DNA of 64,000 nucleotides from Bradyrhizobium guangdongense. Its GTDB lineage: Bacteria; Pseudomonadota; Alphaproteobacteria; Rhizobiales; Xanthobacteraceae. The notes beneath the pieces were generated by a model. The model searched no databases, had not been told where the DNA came from, and was given only the letters and a program-made list of their open reading frames with translations. Below, one piece after another: positions 1-8,782 of this stretch (positions are counted from its first letter, which is position 1; each line of letters begins with the position of its first letter). Made by a program: the position numbers and the translations under genes. The stretch spans positions 6,262,001 to 6,326,000 of the forward strand of contig NZ_CP030051.1 in the NCBI RefSeq assembly GCF_004114975.1, given 5' to 3'.

Positions 1-1464
1 CGGGGGCGGTGCATCGCCGGCAGTGCGGTCGATGCGGATGATCGTCTGGTTCTTGTCCTCGACCAGCCAGATCGCACCGTCCTCCGCGACTGTCATGCCA
101 GCCGGCGCGCCTTGCGGCCGCGCGCCATTGACGCGGTGCCAGCCGGCGATCAATTCCTCGAATGGCGCAGCGGCAACATCGCCGGCGTCGGTTTGAAAAT
201 TGTGAGTTGGATCTGCCGCGCAACTGACGTGGTAACGCACCGGCGCCGGCGCTGGCTTGGGAAAACCGTGGTCGTCAACGTCGTAGATCAGCATGCGGCT
301 GCCGGTCGGGCGATAGCCGTGCAGGCCCACCAAGAGCTTGCCTTCGAGTTCAGGAAATTTTGTGCCGTGATAATACAGCATCGCAAGCGGCGCGCCGTGC
401 GGCGGCAGCAGCGAAAGCGGCGCCTTGTACAGCGCATTGCCGGTGCAAAGCGATTTGTAGACGCCCGATTGCAGCACGAGCTTGAACTCGGGGCTCGGCG
501 TCGACAGGTCGTAGCAATAGGGCCAGCCATAGTGCCGGCCCTGTTCGATCGCATTGATCTCCTCGTTCGGCTTGAAAATATCGGGCAGGTCGCGGCCATT
601 CTCGCCTTGCAGGAAAGCGTAGCCGGCGTCCGGAAAATTCGGGTGCAGTGCCAGCGCCATCGAGTTGCGCAAGCCCCGCGCGTAGATCGTGTGCGGCGGA
701 TCGGAATCGTTCGGCTTCAACGCCGGAAAGATGCCGCCTGACGGCGGTGTGAACAGCCAGATCGCGGCCATCGCGGAGGCGCCTTCGGCTGCCGCGCAAG
801 GCTTCGTGATCGGTGCCGGCGTGATGCAATCGTCGTTGTGGGCCCCGATGTTGACGAACAGCCGCCCGATGCGATCGAACACGAACTGCTTCAGCGGATG
901 CGCCGCCTCGTCGAGCTTCGTCCCATCAGGTAGCGTGATGCGCCGGCCCGGCATGTGACGGACGATGGTCTCCACCGTGCCGCGCGGATTGTCCGCAAGA
1001 GGATCGAAACGGAAGATGGTCTCTGCGGTCGACGCATAGAGTTTCTTGTCCGGCCCGACCACGAGGCCGAACGGATATTCGACGCCGGTCAGGAGTTCCT
1101 TGAACCGCTGGCCACTGGGCGCATGGGGGTCGAGCAGCAGCAGCCGTCCGTCGGCGTGACCCCAGCCCCCCATGTCGGCAACCACGAACATGTCGCGACC
1201 GGGCAGCTGGATGATCGAGCGCGGAAATTTCAGATGGTCCTCCTCGCTCGCGACAAGGCCAGCGCAGAAGCCCGCCTTCATGTCGATCTGGAGCCTGGGA
1301 AAGGCGAGATCGCCGCTGCCGCAAGTCTCCGTTCCCAGCGCATAGCCGCTTTTTCTGACCGGTTCGGACGCGGCGGGCGAAGCGACGCCGAGAATGATCG
1401 CGGCCAGGGCGGCAACACCCACGCGCAAGCTTCGGCGTCTATCCTGCAATGTGACCTGATTCAC
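1..1464 (-). CDS. Secreted PQQ-type sugar/sorbosone dehydrogenase-like beta-propeller protein (3' end cut by window edge)
   Basis: The reading frame is open on the minus strand from a GTG at 1464 to the window edge, so about 488 residues are visible and the C-terminus is missing. The GTG is chosen because GGAG lies about nine bases upstream and an in-frame stop precedes it without any ATG. The N-terminus has an Arg-rich stretch (DRRRSLR) followed by a hydrophobic signal segment ending near ASEP, so the protein is probably exported to the periplasm. The body has repeated propeller-like blades (for example FPRSIIQLPGRDMFVVAD, GLRNSMALALHP, YGWPYCYD) typical of the soluble glucose/sorbosone dehydrogenase family, which oxidises sugars with PQQ. 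The substrate cannot be read from sequence, and some relatives are not enzymes. Confidence 0.8.
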   Translation of the reverse strand, partial: MNQVTLQDRRRSLRVGVAALAAIILGVASPAASEPVRKSGYALGTETCGSGDLAFPRLQIDMKAGFCAGLVASEEDHLKFPRSIIQLPGRDMFVVADMGGWGHADGRLLLLDPHAPSGQRFKELLTGVEYPFGLVVGPDKKLYASTAETIFRFDPLADNPRGTVETIVRHMPGRRITLPDGTKLDEAAHPLKQFVFDRIGRLFVNIGAHNDDCITPAPITKPCAAAEGASAMAAIWLFTPPSGGIFPALKPNDSDPPHTIYARGLRNSMALALHPNFPDAGYAFLQGENGRDLPDIFKPNEEINAIEQGRHYGWPYCYDLSTPSPEFKLVLQSGVYKSLCTGNALYKAPLSLLPPHGAPLAMLYYHGTKFPELEGKLLVGLHGYRPTGSRMLIYDVDDHGFPKPAPAPVRYHVSCAADPTHNFQTDAGDVAAAPFEELIAGWHRVNGARPQGAPAGMTVAEDGAIWLVEDKNQTIIRIDRTAGDAPPP

Positions 1465-1671
1465 AGCGGCCTCCGCGACTTTCGGTCGAAGCTTGTTCCA
1501 TGCCGTGCGGGCCTCGTCCAGTTGAACATCACCGGCCTGTGATCAAACCCGCCAGGCGCGTGGTGCCGACCAACTTCCGTAGATTCCCTTACCGGGGTTG
1601 GCCCGAATGTTTTTCGCTTCGTTGGGGTGGTACCGATGTGCCGTCCAGTTCGCTTTCCAGAGGAGGCGTCT

Positions 1672-1905
1672 ATGGTTCAGATGTATTTCCACTGCTCGAA
1701 TGCTGAAGGCACGTTGATCGATCGCTACGGCACCGCAGTCGCCAACCTCACCGAGGCGCGCGATCGCGCCGCCCAGATCATGCGCTCGATGATCCTGACG
1801 CCCGGCGCCGAAGACTGGCGCGATTGGGTGATTCACATCAGCGACGACGACGGCGAAGAGATTCTGGACCTTCCCTTCACGGCCATGCTCGGCAAGCCGC
1901 ATTGA
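1672..1905 (+). CDS. DUF6894 family small protein
   Basis: A 77-residue protein beginning MVQMYFHCSNAEGTLIDR and containing the pattern of an N-terminal F-H/D strand, a conserved D-G or D-R-Y-G turn, an EAxxxA helix and a C-terminal acidic strand seen in DUF6894 proteins, which are abundant in Bradyrhizobium. The start at 1672 is favoured over upstream in-frame codons because a strong AGGAGG lies just before it. No signal peptide or catalytic motif is visible. The function of the family is unknown. The opposite strand is also open here but has no comparable ribosome binding site. Confidence 0.75.
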   Translation: MVQMYFHCSNAEGTLIDRYGTAVANLTEARDRAAQIMRSMILTPGAEDWRDWVIHISDDDGEEILDLPFTAMLGKPH

Positions 1906-1914
1906 GGTGATGCC

Positions 1915-2091
1915 GTGCTGTTCGCTTCCCTAACCCTGCTCCGCCAGCCCCTCACCTTCGTCGCCAGTAAATGGCAGACGCTGATCCGGGTCGCCGGCGA
2001 CCCCTATCGCCCCGAGCTGCATTATATGCGCGGGCCTGGCCCGAAATGGCGCGCCAAGTACCAGGCCAGCCGCCTGAACCGCGGGCTCTGA
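1915..2091 (+). CDS. Possible small hypothetical protein (58 aa)
   Basis: A GTG-initiated frame of 58 codons begins nine bases after the DUF6894 stop, with GAGGTGAT upstream as a possible ribosome binding site. The product is basic and begins with a hydrophobic segment (LFASLTLLRQPLTFVA), followed by a Tyr/Pro-rich part (DPYRPELHYMRGPGPKW). I do not recognise a family. The close spacing would fit translational coupling with the DUF6894 gene. The frame is short and could be chance, so confidence is moderate. Confidence 0.4.
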   Translation: MLFASLTLLRQPLTFVASKWQTLIRVAGDPYRPELHYMRGPGPKWRAKYQASRLNRGL

Positions 2092-2124
2092 GCGTAGCTT
2101 CGCCTCATTTCTGTTTTTTTCATC

Positions 2125-2147
2125 ATGGCCGGGCTTGTCCCGGCCAT
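2125..2147. repeat. Palindromic intergenic repeat / hairpin
   Basis: ATGGCCGGG and CCCGGCCAT form a perfect 9-bp stem with a five-base loop, followed by a T-run (2153-2157). The same GGCCGGGCTTGTCCCGGCC core is a familiar intergenic repeat of Bradyrhizobium chromosomes. It sits between the small ORF and the convergent enoyl-CoA hydratase gene and may act as a terminator. Confidence 0.65.
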
Positions 2148-2183
2148 CGACGTTTTTAAGGCTGAGGAGAGGCAGCGCCCGCT

Positions 2184-2957
2184 TCACCCGCCGGTAAACT
2201 TTGCCTTGCGCTTCTCGACGAAGGCTTTCCGGCCCTCGATCGCGTCGGCGCTTTGGCGGATGGTGGCCTGAAGCTCGATCTCGCGACGGAACTGCGCCTC
2301 GTAGCTGGCGTGCTCGCTTTCCTCGACAAGCGCGCGGGTCGCGACCAAAGCACGCGTCGGCCCCTCAGCCAGACGGCGCGCGAGTGTCAGCGCCTCGTCC
2401 ATCAGTCTCGTATCCTCGACGACCTGCCGCACGAGGCCGATCTCCCGGGCGCGCTCCGCCGTCAGAGGCTCGTTGAGCAGCATCAGCTCGAGCGCGCGCT
2501 GCCGGCCGATCAGCCGCGGCAACAGCCAGGTCGAGCCGAGGTCGGGCACCAGCGCAATCCGGCTGAAGACTTGAATAAAACTTGCCGAACGCGCTGCAAC
2601 GATCACATCGCCGGCCATCGCGAGGCTAAAACCGCCGCCGGCCGCGACGCCGTTGACCGCAACGACGACGGGCACACGGCATTCACGCAGCGCCCTGAAG
2701 GCCGGCCAGTAGAAGCGCATCACGCCGGCGGCGAGGTCCTCACCGAGCGCTCCGGCTGCCTTCAAATTCTGCCCCGAGCAAAATCCGCGCCCGGCCCCGG
2801 TGAGGATGAGGGCGCGAACCTCCTCATCTCCAGTCATCTCGGCGACTGCGGCTGCGAGCGCACCGAGCAGGTCCGGCGTCATCGCGTTCAGGCTGGCCGG
2901 CTCGTCGAGCGTCAAAATCCCGACCGCGCCGTCCCGCGCCTGTTTCACACCAGCCAT
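2184..2957 (-). CDS. Enoyl-CoA hydratase/isomerase family protein
   Basis: A 257-residue crotonase-fold protein. The start at 2957 (MAGVKQARDG) is chosen because AAAGGGAG lies nine bases upstream. Visible family features are the oxyanion-hole regions A-L-I-L-T-G-A-G-R-G-F-C-S-G-Q-N-L (around residues 55-72) and NGVAAGGGFSLAMAGDV (around residues 107-123). The later segment LVPDLGSTWLLPRLIG resembles the PaaG/PaaB-like phenylacetate-pathway branch, but no other paa genes are nearby, so a specific substrate is not assigned. It probably hydrates or isomerises an enoyl-CoA in the cytoplasm. It is transcribed divergently from the gamma-glutamyltransferase gene, with 116 bp between the starts. Confidence 0.85.
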   Translation of the reverse strand: MAGVKQARDGAVGILTLDEPASLNAMTPDLLGALAAAVAEMTGDEEVRALILTGAGRGFCSGQNLKAAGALGEDLAAGVMRFYWPAFRALRECRVPVVVAVNGVAAGGGFSLAMAGDVIVAARSASFIQVFSRIALVPDLGSTWLLPRLIGRQRALELMLLNEPLTAERAREIGLVRQVVEDTRLMDEALTLARRLAEGPTRALVATRALVEESEHASYEAQFRREIELQATIRQSADAIEGRKAFVEKRKAKFTGG

Positions 2958-3073
2958 GTCGTCATCTCCCTTTCGATGTTCTCGTGGGCGCCAATGTGCC
3001 ATTCTTCCCGCGCTCCGCCAATTACGGAGCTTCGACGTCCGCGCAACGAAGCCAAACCAGAGTTCAAGACGAC

Positions 3074-4663
3074 ATGCCTCATCAGTTCAGCCTCAACCAG
3101 ACCGTCCGCAAACCCGCCGTCACATCCAAGGGCGGCATTGTCGCTTCGCAATCGCGACGGGCAGCCGAGGTGGGAGCGCAGGTGCTGGCATCGGGTGGTG
3201 ACTGCGTCGATGCGATCGTGGCAACCACCTTTGCGCTGAACGTGCTGGAGCCCTGGAACAGCGGCATCGGCGGCGGCGGTGCGATGGTGCTCTACCGCGC
3301 CAAGGACAATCGCTACGAGGTGATCGACTACGGCATGTCCGCGCCGCAGAGCCTGCGCGCCGCCGATTATCCGCTCAGTGGCGAAGGCGCGGCCTCCGAT
3401 CTCTTCCCCTGGTCGCGGGTGAAGGACGACCGCAACATCCACGGCCCCGGCGCAATCGCGGTACCCGGTGTCGTCGCCGGCATGGAAGAGGCGCATCGCC
3501 GCTACGCCAAGATGCCATGGAAGGATCTGGTCGCGCCGGCTGCCGCGCTCGCCGGCGAAGGCCTGCTGGTCGATTGGTGGACCGCACTGACGATCACGGC
3601 GTCGGCGGCCGATCTGCGGCGTTATCCGGCAAGCGCAGCCGCCTTCTTGAAGGACGGCCTGCCGCCGAGCCCGCCATGGGGGATCAAATCTGAGGTGCGA
3701 TTGCCGCAGGATGCACTCAAGGGGACGCTGTCGCACCTCGCCGAAGCCGGTCCGCGCGACTTCTATCAGGGCGATCTCGCCGACAGTATCGCATCCGACA
3801 TCAGGGGTGACGGCGGCTCGCTCTCGGTCGAGGACCTTGCCGCATTCCGCGCGCATCTGCGCGAGCCGCTGGCGATTCCCTATCGCGGCGGCAAGGTCTA
3901 TGCGACGCCGGAGCTCACGGCCGGCCCGACCATGGCGCATGCGTTGCGCCTGTTGCAGCAGAGTCTGAAACCGGCGGGCGCACCGGATGCGGACACTTAC
4001 GTCGAATATGCGCTCGCCTTGCAGGCGGCTTTCCGCGAGCGGCTCAAGGACATGGGCGATGCCGACGGCAAGCGCTCGCTCGGCGCCGAATATCTCGCGC
4101 CGGCCTGCACCACGCATTTCTCGGTGGTCGACCGCCACGGCAACATCGCCGCGGTGACGCAGACGCTGCTCTCCTCGTTCGGCTCCAAATATGTGACCCC
4201 GCACAGCGGCATCGCCATGAACAACGGCATCATGTGGTTCGATCCAACGCCGGGCACCACCAACTCGCTCGCACCCGGCAAGCACTGCCTCTGCAACTAT
4301 ACGCCCGTCATCGCGGAGACGAAGGACGCCAAGCGCCTTGCGGTCGGCGCTTCTGGCGGGCGACGTATCCTGCCGTCAGTGATGCAGCTCGTCTCCTTTA
4401 CGATGGATTTCGGCATGGATCTCGACGCCGCCATTCACCAGCCGCGCATCGACGCCAGCGAAGGCGCGATCGTCATCGGCGACATCAGGCTGCCGGAGGA
4501 AACACGCAAAGCCCTGGCCGCGCGCTTCGACTACGAGGAGAGCCGCGTGCAGGCCTTGCCGCAGAAATTCGCCTGCCCGAGCGTCGTGATGCGCGAGGGC
4601 GAGGTCAATTCCGGCGCGGTCGAAATCTTCCAGCCCTGGGCCGACGCGGTGGCGGAAGGCTGA
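3074..4663 (+). CDS. ggt: Gamma-glutamyltransferase family protein (Ntn hydrolase)
   Basis: A 529-residue protein with the full gamma-glutamyltranspeptidase layout: an N-terminal GGIVASQSRRAAEVGAQVLASG region, the GIGGGGAMVLY glycine loop, and the autoprocessing/catalytic motif T-T-H-F-S-V-V-D (first Thr at about residue 346), which becomes the N-terminus of the small subunit in known enzymes. No signal peptide is evident, unlike the periplasmic E. coli enzyme, so it may act in the cytoplasm. The family cleaves gamma-glutamyl amide bonds. The start is the first ATG before the conserved domain; the ribosome binding site is weak. Its position beside a PuuB-like oxidase operon suggests turnover of gamma-glutamylated amines or peptides, which is inference. 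Confidence 0.88.
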   Translation: MPHQFSLNQTVRKPAVTSKGGIVASQSRRAAEVGAQVLASGGDCVDAIVATTFALNVLEPWNSGIGGGGAMVLYRAKDNRYEVIDYGMSAPQSLRAADYPLSGEGAASDLFPWSRVKDDRNIHGPGAIAVPGVVAGMEEAHRRYAKMPWKDLVAPAAALAGEGLLVDWWTALTITASAADLRRYPASAAAFLKDGLPPSPPWGIKSEVRLPQDALKGTLSHLAEAGPRDFYQGDLADSIASDIRGDGGSLSVEDLAAFRAHLREPLAIPYRGGKVYATPELTAGPTMAHALRLLQQSLKPAGAPDADTYVEYALALQAAFRERLKDMGDADGKRSLGAEYLAPACTTHFSVVDRHGNIAAVTQTLLSSFGSKYVTPHSGIAMNNGIMWFDPTPGTTNSLAPGKHCLCNYTPVIAETKDAKRLAVGASGGRRILPSVMQLVSFTMDFGMDLDAAIHQPRIDASEGAIVIGDIRLPEETRKALAARFDYEESRVQALPQKFACPSVVMREGEVNSGAVEIFQPWADAVAEG

Positions 4664-4788
4664 GCATCCGAGGGATACGCATGCGCCGACAACGATCCGC
4701 AGATCGATGCGACACGGCCACCAGTGCGCGTTGAGGGATCACCCTGTTGCGCATCTGCGCGAGAGCCACGACTTCCCCACATTTGCGA

Positions 4789-4813
4789 GGAACTTACCTG
4801 CTCGCATCTCGTT
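4789..4813 (+). promoter_or_regulatory. EcfG-type general stress promoter (GGAAC-N16-CGTT)
   Basis: GGAAC at 4789-4793 and CGTT at 4810-4813 are separated by exactly 16 bases, matching the alphaproteobacterial general stress sigma factor consensus. It lies about 49 bp upstream of the His/Gly-rich exported protein gene and points toward it. Confidence 0.6.
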
Positions 4814-4861
4814 CCTTGAGCGGACAAATGCGCTCGCCCCGAACGGGCTCACCTGGAGGAC

Positions 4862-5095
4862 ATGATGAAAAAACTTGCGCTCGCCGCTTCGCTGCTCGTT
4901 GCTGCCGGCCTCACGCTGACCAGCCCTGCGCTCGCCAAGGGCGGACACGGAGGCGGCCATGGAGGCGGACACGGTCACGGCCACGGAATGGGCCACCATC
5001 ACCACGGCACGCCGCCCGGCTGGTATCACGGCCGAAAGGTCGGCTGGCACGGTCACGGGTGTCCGCCGGGCCTGTGGAAGCAGGGCCGCTGCTGA
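4862..5095 (+). CDS. Small exported His/Gly-rich protein
   Basis: A 77-residue protein with a classical signal peptide (MMKKLALAASLLVAAGLTL, cleavage probable after PALA) followed by a low-complexity stretch of GGH/GHGH/HHHH units and a C-terminal segment with PPGW, GWHGHGCPPG and a final Cys. GGAGGA directly precedes two ATGs at 4862 and 4865; either could be used. The His-rich mature part suggests binding of divalent metal ions in the periplasm, but this is inference from composition. An EcfG-type promoter sits 49 bp upstream, so stress induction is likely. I do not recognise a characterised homologue. Confidence 0.75.
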   Translation: MMKKLALAASLLVAAGLTLTSPALAKGGHGGGHGGGHGHGHGMGHHHHGTPPGWYHGRKVGWHGHGCPPGLWKQGRC

Positions 5096-5150
5096 TATCC
5101 AAGCTGCCAATCATGCGAGGCGTCGCTCCTCCGGTGGAGCGGCGCCTTCT

Positions 5151-6434
5151 TCAAATGCCGAGCCGGTCGCGCACGCGTCCTGCGATCACCGCCGTGGTCA
5201 CACCGACCGGCCAGAACGCGTGCATCGGGATCGGCTTGATGCCGGTGATCGGCATGTCGATCTCGGCCTTGGCGCCGCCGATCAGCCGGCGCGCGAGCTG
5301 CGCGCCCATCGCCGTTGCAAGCGCAACACCCCGACCGTTGCAGCCGAGCGAGATCAGGATGTCTTCCGCGGGCTCGTGCACGTGCGGATAATGGTCCTTG
5401 GTGATCGCGAGCCGGCTGTTCCAGCCATGGGTCCACCGCACACCCTTGAGCTGCGGCCATAGGCGCTCGGCATAACGGATGAGATAGGCGACATCATCGG
5501 GCGAGCTGATCCAGCGCATCGGGCCGCGGCCGCCCATGAGAAGACGGTTCTGCTGATCGATGCGGTAATAGACGGTGATGTGGCCGCTCTCGTAGAGCAC
5601 GGGCCGCGTCGGCATGATCGACCGCGCGACGTCGTCCGACACCGGCGCGGTGGCAGCGATCGAGGAAAACACCGGCACGATGGTGCGGCGGAGCGCGGGC
5701 CAGAGATCGTCGGTGAAGCCGTTGGTGGCAAGCAGGACCTTGTCGGCGTGCACGATCGCCCGTGGCGTCTCGATGCGCCAGCGCGAGCCCTCACGGCGCA
5801 GCGACAGCGCAGGCGTCTCGCCATACACCTTCGCACCCGCCGACATCGCCGCGCGGGCGAGGCCCCGCGCGTAGCTGAGCGGATGCAGATCACCGCCGCG
5901 CGTATCCAGCATCGCACCGATGTAGCGATCGGTGCCCGTCATCTCGCGCAATTGCTCGCGGTTCAGATATGTCACCGGCATGCCGCGACGGATGCATTGC
6001 TGCGCCGTCTTTTCGATCGCGGCGGCGCTGGCCTCGTTATAGGCTGCGCGCAGCGTGCCGTTCTGCCTTGCCTCGCACGGGATCTGGTAGCGGCGGATCA
6101 GGTCGTGGGTGAAGTTCGTCGTGCCGTAAGAAAATTCGATCATCCGGCGGCCGAGCTCAGAACCGAAATCAGCCTCGATCTGATCGGGATCGTGCTTCAG
6201 GCCGGGATTGGTGTGACCGCCATTGTTGCCCGACGCGCCCCAGCCTGGCTCCTGTGCCTCCAGTACCAACGCCTCCACGCCCTGCTCCGCCAGATGCAAC
6301 GCCGCGGACAGGCCAGTGTAGCCGCCGCCGACGATCGCGACGGAAACTGTCTTATCCACATCGAGCGGCGGCGTCGCGGCGGGCGCGACGGCAGTATCGG
6401 CATAGAGCGAGGGCGGCAGCGGCAGGCGCGTCAT
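5151..6434 (-). CDS. FAD-dependent amine/amino-acid oxidase, PuuB/OrdL-like
   Basis: A 427-residue DAO-family flavoprotein. The FAD-binding Rossmann motif VAIVGGGYTGLSAALHLAE lies near residues 32-50 and is followed by GWGASGNNGGHTNPG, the region that carries the flavin contact in OrdL/gamma-glutamylputrescine oxidase relatives. The C-terminal G-C-N-G-R-G-V-A-L-A motif completes the FAD site. The family oxidises secondary or primary amines to aldehydes with hydrogen peroxide production. It is the last gene of an operon with an amino-acid ABC transporter (12 bp after the ATPase gene), so it probably oxidises the imported compound. Exact substrate is unknown. Confidence 0.85.
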   Translation of the reverse strand: MTRLPLPPSLYADTAVAPAATPPLDVDKTVSVAIVGGGYTGLSAALHLAEQGVEALVLEAQEPGWGASGNNGGHTNPGLKHDPDQIEADFGSELGRRMIEFSYGTTNFTHDLIRRYQIPCEARQNGTLRAAYNEASAAAIEKTAQQCIRRGMPVTYLNREQLREMTGTDRYIGAMLDTRGGDLHPLSYARGLARAAMSAGAKVYGETPALSLRREGSRWRIETPRAIVHADKVLLATNGFTDDLWPALRRTIVPVFSSIAATAPVSDDVARSIMPTRPVLYESGHITVYYRIDQQNRLLMGGRGPMRWISSPDDVAYLIRYAERLWPQLKGVRWTHGWNSRLAITKDHYPHVHEPAEDILISLGCNGRGVALATAMGAQLARRLIGGAKAEIDMPITGIKPIPMHAFWPVGVTTAVIAGRVRDRLGI

Positions 6435-6446
6435 GGCGAGAACCGG

Positions 6447-7178
6447 TCAGAGCGGATGCAGCACGCGGCGCAAGAAGTCCTGCGTGCGCGGATGCTGGGG
6501 ATGGTTGAGTAGTGTTTTCGCCGGCCCCTGCTCGACGATGATGCCGCCATCGATGAACAGCACACGGTCGGCGACATCGCGGGCAAAGCCCATCTCGTGG
6601 GTGACGACGACCATGGTCATGCCGTCATCGGCGAGCTTGCGCATCACGCCGAGCACCTCGCCGACCAGTTCAGGGTCGAGCGCCGAGGTCGGCTCATCGA
6701 ACAGGATCGCCTTGGGCTGCATGGCAAGTGCACGCGCGATCGCGACGCGCTGCTGCTGGCCGCCGGAGAGTTGCGGCGGGTGCGCATCGGCCTTCTCGGC
6801 GAGCCCAACCTGCGCGAGCAGCGCACGGCCTCGCTCGAGCACTTGTGCACGCGGCTCCTTCTTCACGAAGAGCGGCCCTTCGACGACATTCTCCAGCACC
6901 GTCCGATGCGGGAACAGATTGAAGCGCTGGAACACCATCGACACCCGGGTGCGGATGTTCACGATCGAGGCGGCATCGCGGTCGACCTTGAGGCCTTCGA
7001 CGCTGATCTCGCCCCGATCGTAGCTTTCCAGGCCGTTGATGCAGCGCAGGATGGTCGACTTGCCCGAGCCCGAGGGCCCGATGATGCAGACCACCTCGCC
7101 CTTCTGCACGGAGGCCGTGATGCCCTTCAGCACCTCGTTCTGGCCAAAGCTCTTGTGGACGTCGATGAGCTCGATCAT
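6447..7178 (-). CDS. Polar amino-acid ABC transporter ATP-binding protein (GlnQ/HisP-like)
   Basis: A 243-residue ATPase. The true start is the ATG at 7178 ([16 protein letters not shown]), which overlaps the stop of the upstream permease gene by four bases (ATGA). Walker [10 protein letters not shown], signature [15 protein letters not shown], Walker [14 protein letters not shown] and the switch His in [10 protein letters not shown] are all present. It energises uptake through the permease encoded just upstream. The order binding protein, permease, ATPase, amine oxidase on one strand indicates a single operon. Confidence 0.93.
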   Translation of the reverse strand: MIELIDVHKSFGQNEVLKGITASVQKGEVVCIIGPSGSGKSTILRCINGLESYDRGEISVEGLKVDRDAASIVNIRTRVSMVFQRFNLFPHRTVLENVVEGPLFVKKEPRAQVLERGRALLAQVGLAEKADAHPPQLSGGQQQRVAIARALAMQPKAILFDEPTSALDPELVGEVLGVMRKLADDGMTMVVVTHEMGFARDVADRVLFIDGGIIVEQGPAKTLLNHPQHPRTQDFLRRVLHPL

Positions 7179-7828
7179 TTCTTGCCCGCCCGCTTCTCGA
7201 AATGGCGAACGAGCAAAATCAGCGGGATGCTCATGGTGAGATACATCAGCGCCACCAGCGTGAACACGTTGGTGTTCTTGAAGGTCGAGGAGGCGATCAG
7301 CTTGCCTTGCAGCGCGAGCTCGGCGACGGTGATGGTCGAGGCTTGCGACGAATCCTTCAGCATCATGATCATGACGTTGCCGTAGGGCGGCAGCACGATG
7401 CGGACGGCCTGCGGCAGGATCACGCGGCGCATCGTGAGCCACCAGCCCATGCCGATCGACTGCGCTGCCTCGATCTGGCCCTTGTCGATCGCCTCGATGC
7501 CGGCGCGGAAGTTTTCCGCCTGATAGGCCGAGTAGGCGATGCCGAGCCCGAGGATCGCGGCCTGCAAGGCTGACAGCGTGACGCCGAGATCGGGCATCAC
7601 GAAGTACAGGTAGAACAACAGCACGATGATCGGGATACCACGGATCACGTTGATCAGGCTGGCGCTGAGCAGCGACAGCGCCTTGATACCCGATACCCGC
7701 ATCATCCCCCAGATCAGGCCAAGTACGGTCGAGAGCAGCAGCGAGCCGATGGTAACGATGATCGTCAGCGCGACGCCGTTCATCAGGATCGGAAAGAACT
7801 CGACGGCGTCGTGCCAGAAGCCTTTCAT
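7175..7828 (-). CDS. Polar amino-acid ABC transporter permease (HisMQ/GlnP-like)
   Basis: A 217-residue inner-membrane protein with about five hydrophobic segments and the permease-ATPase coupling (EAA) region [23 protein letters not shown] near residues 120-142, typical of the HisM/HisQ/GlnP family. Only one permease gene is present, so it probably acts as a homodimer. The gene starts 34 bp after the binding-protein gene and overlaps the ATPase gene, supporting co-transcription and coupled translation. Confidence 0.92.
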   Translation of the reverse strand: MKGFWHDAVEFFPILMNGVALTIIVTIGSLLLSTVLGLIWGMMRVSGIKALSLLSASLINVIRGIPIIVLLFYLYFVMPDLGVTLSALQAAILGLGIAYSAYQAENFRAGIEAIDKGQIEAAQSIGMGWWLTMRRVILPQAVRIVLPPYGNVMIMMLKDSSQASTITVAELALQGKLIASSTFKNTNVFTLVALMYLTMSIPLILLVRHFEKRAGKK

Positions 7829-7862
7829 CAGGAAGCCTTCGATGGACCGCTATCAGCCTTGA

Positions 7863-8621
7863 TCAACCCTGGGCCTTGAGACCCCACTTGCCGAGGATCT
7901 TGTCGATGGTGCCGTTGGCCTTCAGCTTTGCCAGCGAGGCGTTGATCTTGGCGAGCAACGCCGTCTCGCCCTTGCGGACTCCGATGCCGACCGAGCCGAC
8001 GGTGACAGGCTTGTAGCCGTCGACGAGACGCACTTCGGGGAAGCCACCCTGCTTCAGATTGTAGGCCAGGATCGGATAGTCGGCGTAGCCGGCCTTGAGG
8101 CGGCCGGTGTTCACGTCGCGCAGGATGTCCGGAATGGTGTCGTAGGCCTTCACGTCAGCGAACAGGCCGGTCTTCTTCAGCGCATCGACGAAGGCGGTGC
8201 CGACCTGGGCGCCGACCGTTTCGCCCTTGAGATCGTCCTGCGTGGCATAGGCCTTGGTGTCGCTCTTGGGCACGACAAGGCCTTCGCCATAGGTGTAGAT
8301 CGGGTCGGAGAAGTCGACGACTTCCTTGCGCGGCGCGGTGATGAACATTGCGGCCGCGATGATGTCGATCTTGCTCGAGGTCAACGACGGGATCAGCGCC
8401 GAGAACTGCATCGGCTCGATCTGCACGTTGAAGCCGGCATCCTTGCCGATCTCGGTGACGAGATCGACCATGATGCCCTGGATGGTGTTGGTCTTGGTGT
8501 CGAGGAAGGTGAAGGGAATGCCCGTCGGCGTGGAGCCGACCTTGAGCACCTGCTGCGCGGAAGCCGGCATCACTGCGGCCATTGCAAGCGCCGCGATCGC
8601 GGCGAGACCAAAACGCTTCAT
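7863..8621 (-). CDS. Periplasmic amino-acid/amine binding protein of ABC transporter
   Basis: A 252-residue family 3 solute-binding protein with a signal peptide (MKRFGLAAIAALAMAAVMPASA, cut before QQVLKVG). Conserved SBP_bac_3 features include VDLVTEIGKDAGFNVQIEP, SSKIDIIAAAMFITAPRKEVVDFSDPI and LKGETVGAQVGTAFVD. It captures a polar amino acid or related amine in the periplasm and delivers it to the adjacent permease. The operon's terminal flavin oxidase suggests a substrate with an oxidisable amine. It is transcribed away from an XRE-cupin regulator gene. Confidence 0.92.
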   Translation of the reverse strand: MKRFGLAAIAALAMAAVMPASAQQVLKVGSTPTGIPFTFLDTKTNTIQGIMVDLVTEIGKDAGFNVQIEPMQFSALIPSLTSSKIDIIAAAMFITAPRKEVVDFSDPIYTYGEGLVVPKSDTKAYATQDDLKGETVGAQVGTAFVDALKKTGLFADVKAYDTIPDILRDVNTGRLKAGYADYPILAYNLKQGGFPEVRLVDGYKPVTVGSVGIGVRKGETALLAKINASLAKLKANGTIDKILGKWGLKAQG

Positions 8622-8701
8622 CGCATCCCCCTTTGGGTCCGACCGATGGTGGCTCTCGCACGTCGTGATCGCAGACGTTGCGGGCCGAGCCGTTTCGGCC
8701 T

Positions 8702-8768
8702 ATTTTCACCAATATGAAAATTTGGCCACAGTTTCCCGGACGATGCAAGTGATTTTCATGCACATGAA
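8702..8768. promoter_or_regulatory. Two operator-like palindromes in the divergent promoter
   Basis: Between the transporter operon and the XRE-cupin gene lie ATTTTCA-N6-TGAAAAT (8702-8721) and TTCATG-CA-CATGAA (8755-8768). Both contain the half-site TTTTCA or TTCA in inverted orientation, and their centres are about 50 bp apart. They are good candidates for binding sites of the regulator encoded at 8783. Binding is inferred, not shown. Confidence 0.5.
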
Positions 8769-8782
8769 GGAAGCGGTTTGAC

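Noticed and set aside
1543..1902. Minus-strand frame over the DUF6894 gene
   Set aside because: No ribosome binding site and no family pattern; the plus-strand frame has both.
2945..4285. Open frame antisense to the gamma-glutamyltransferase
   Set aside because: Compositionally a shadow; the sense frame carries the catalytic Thr motif.
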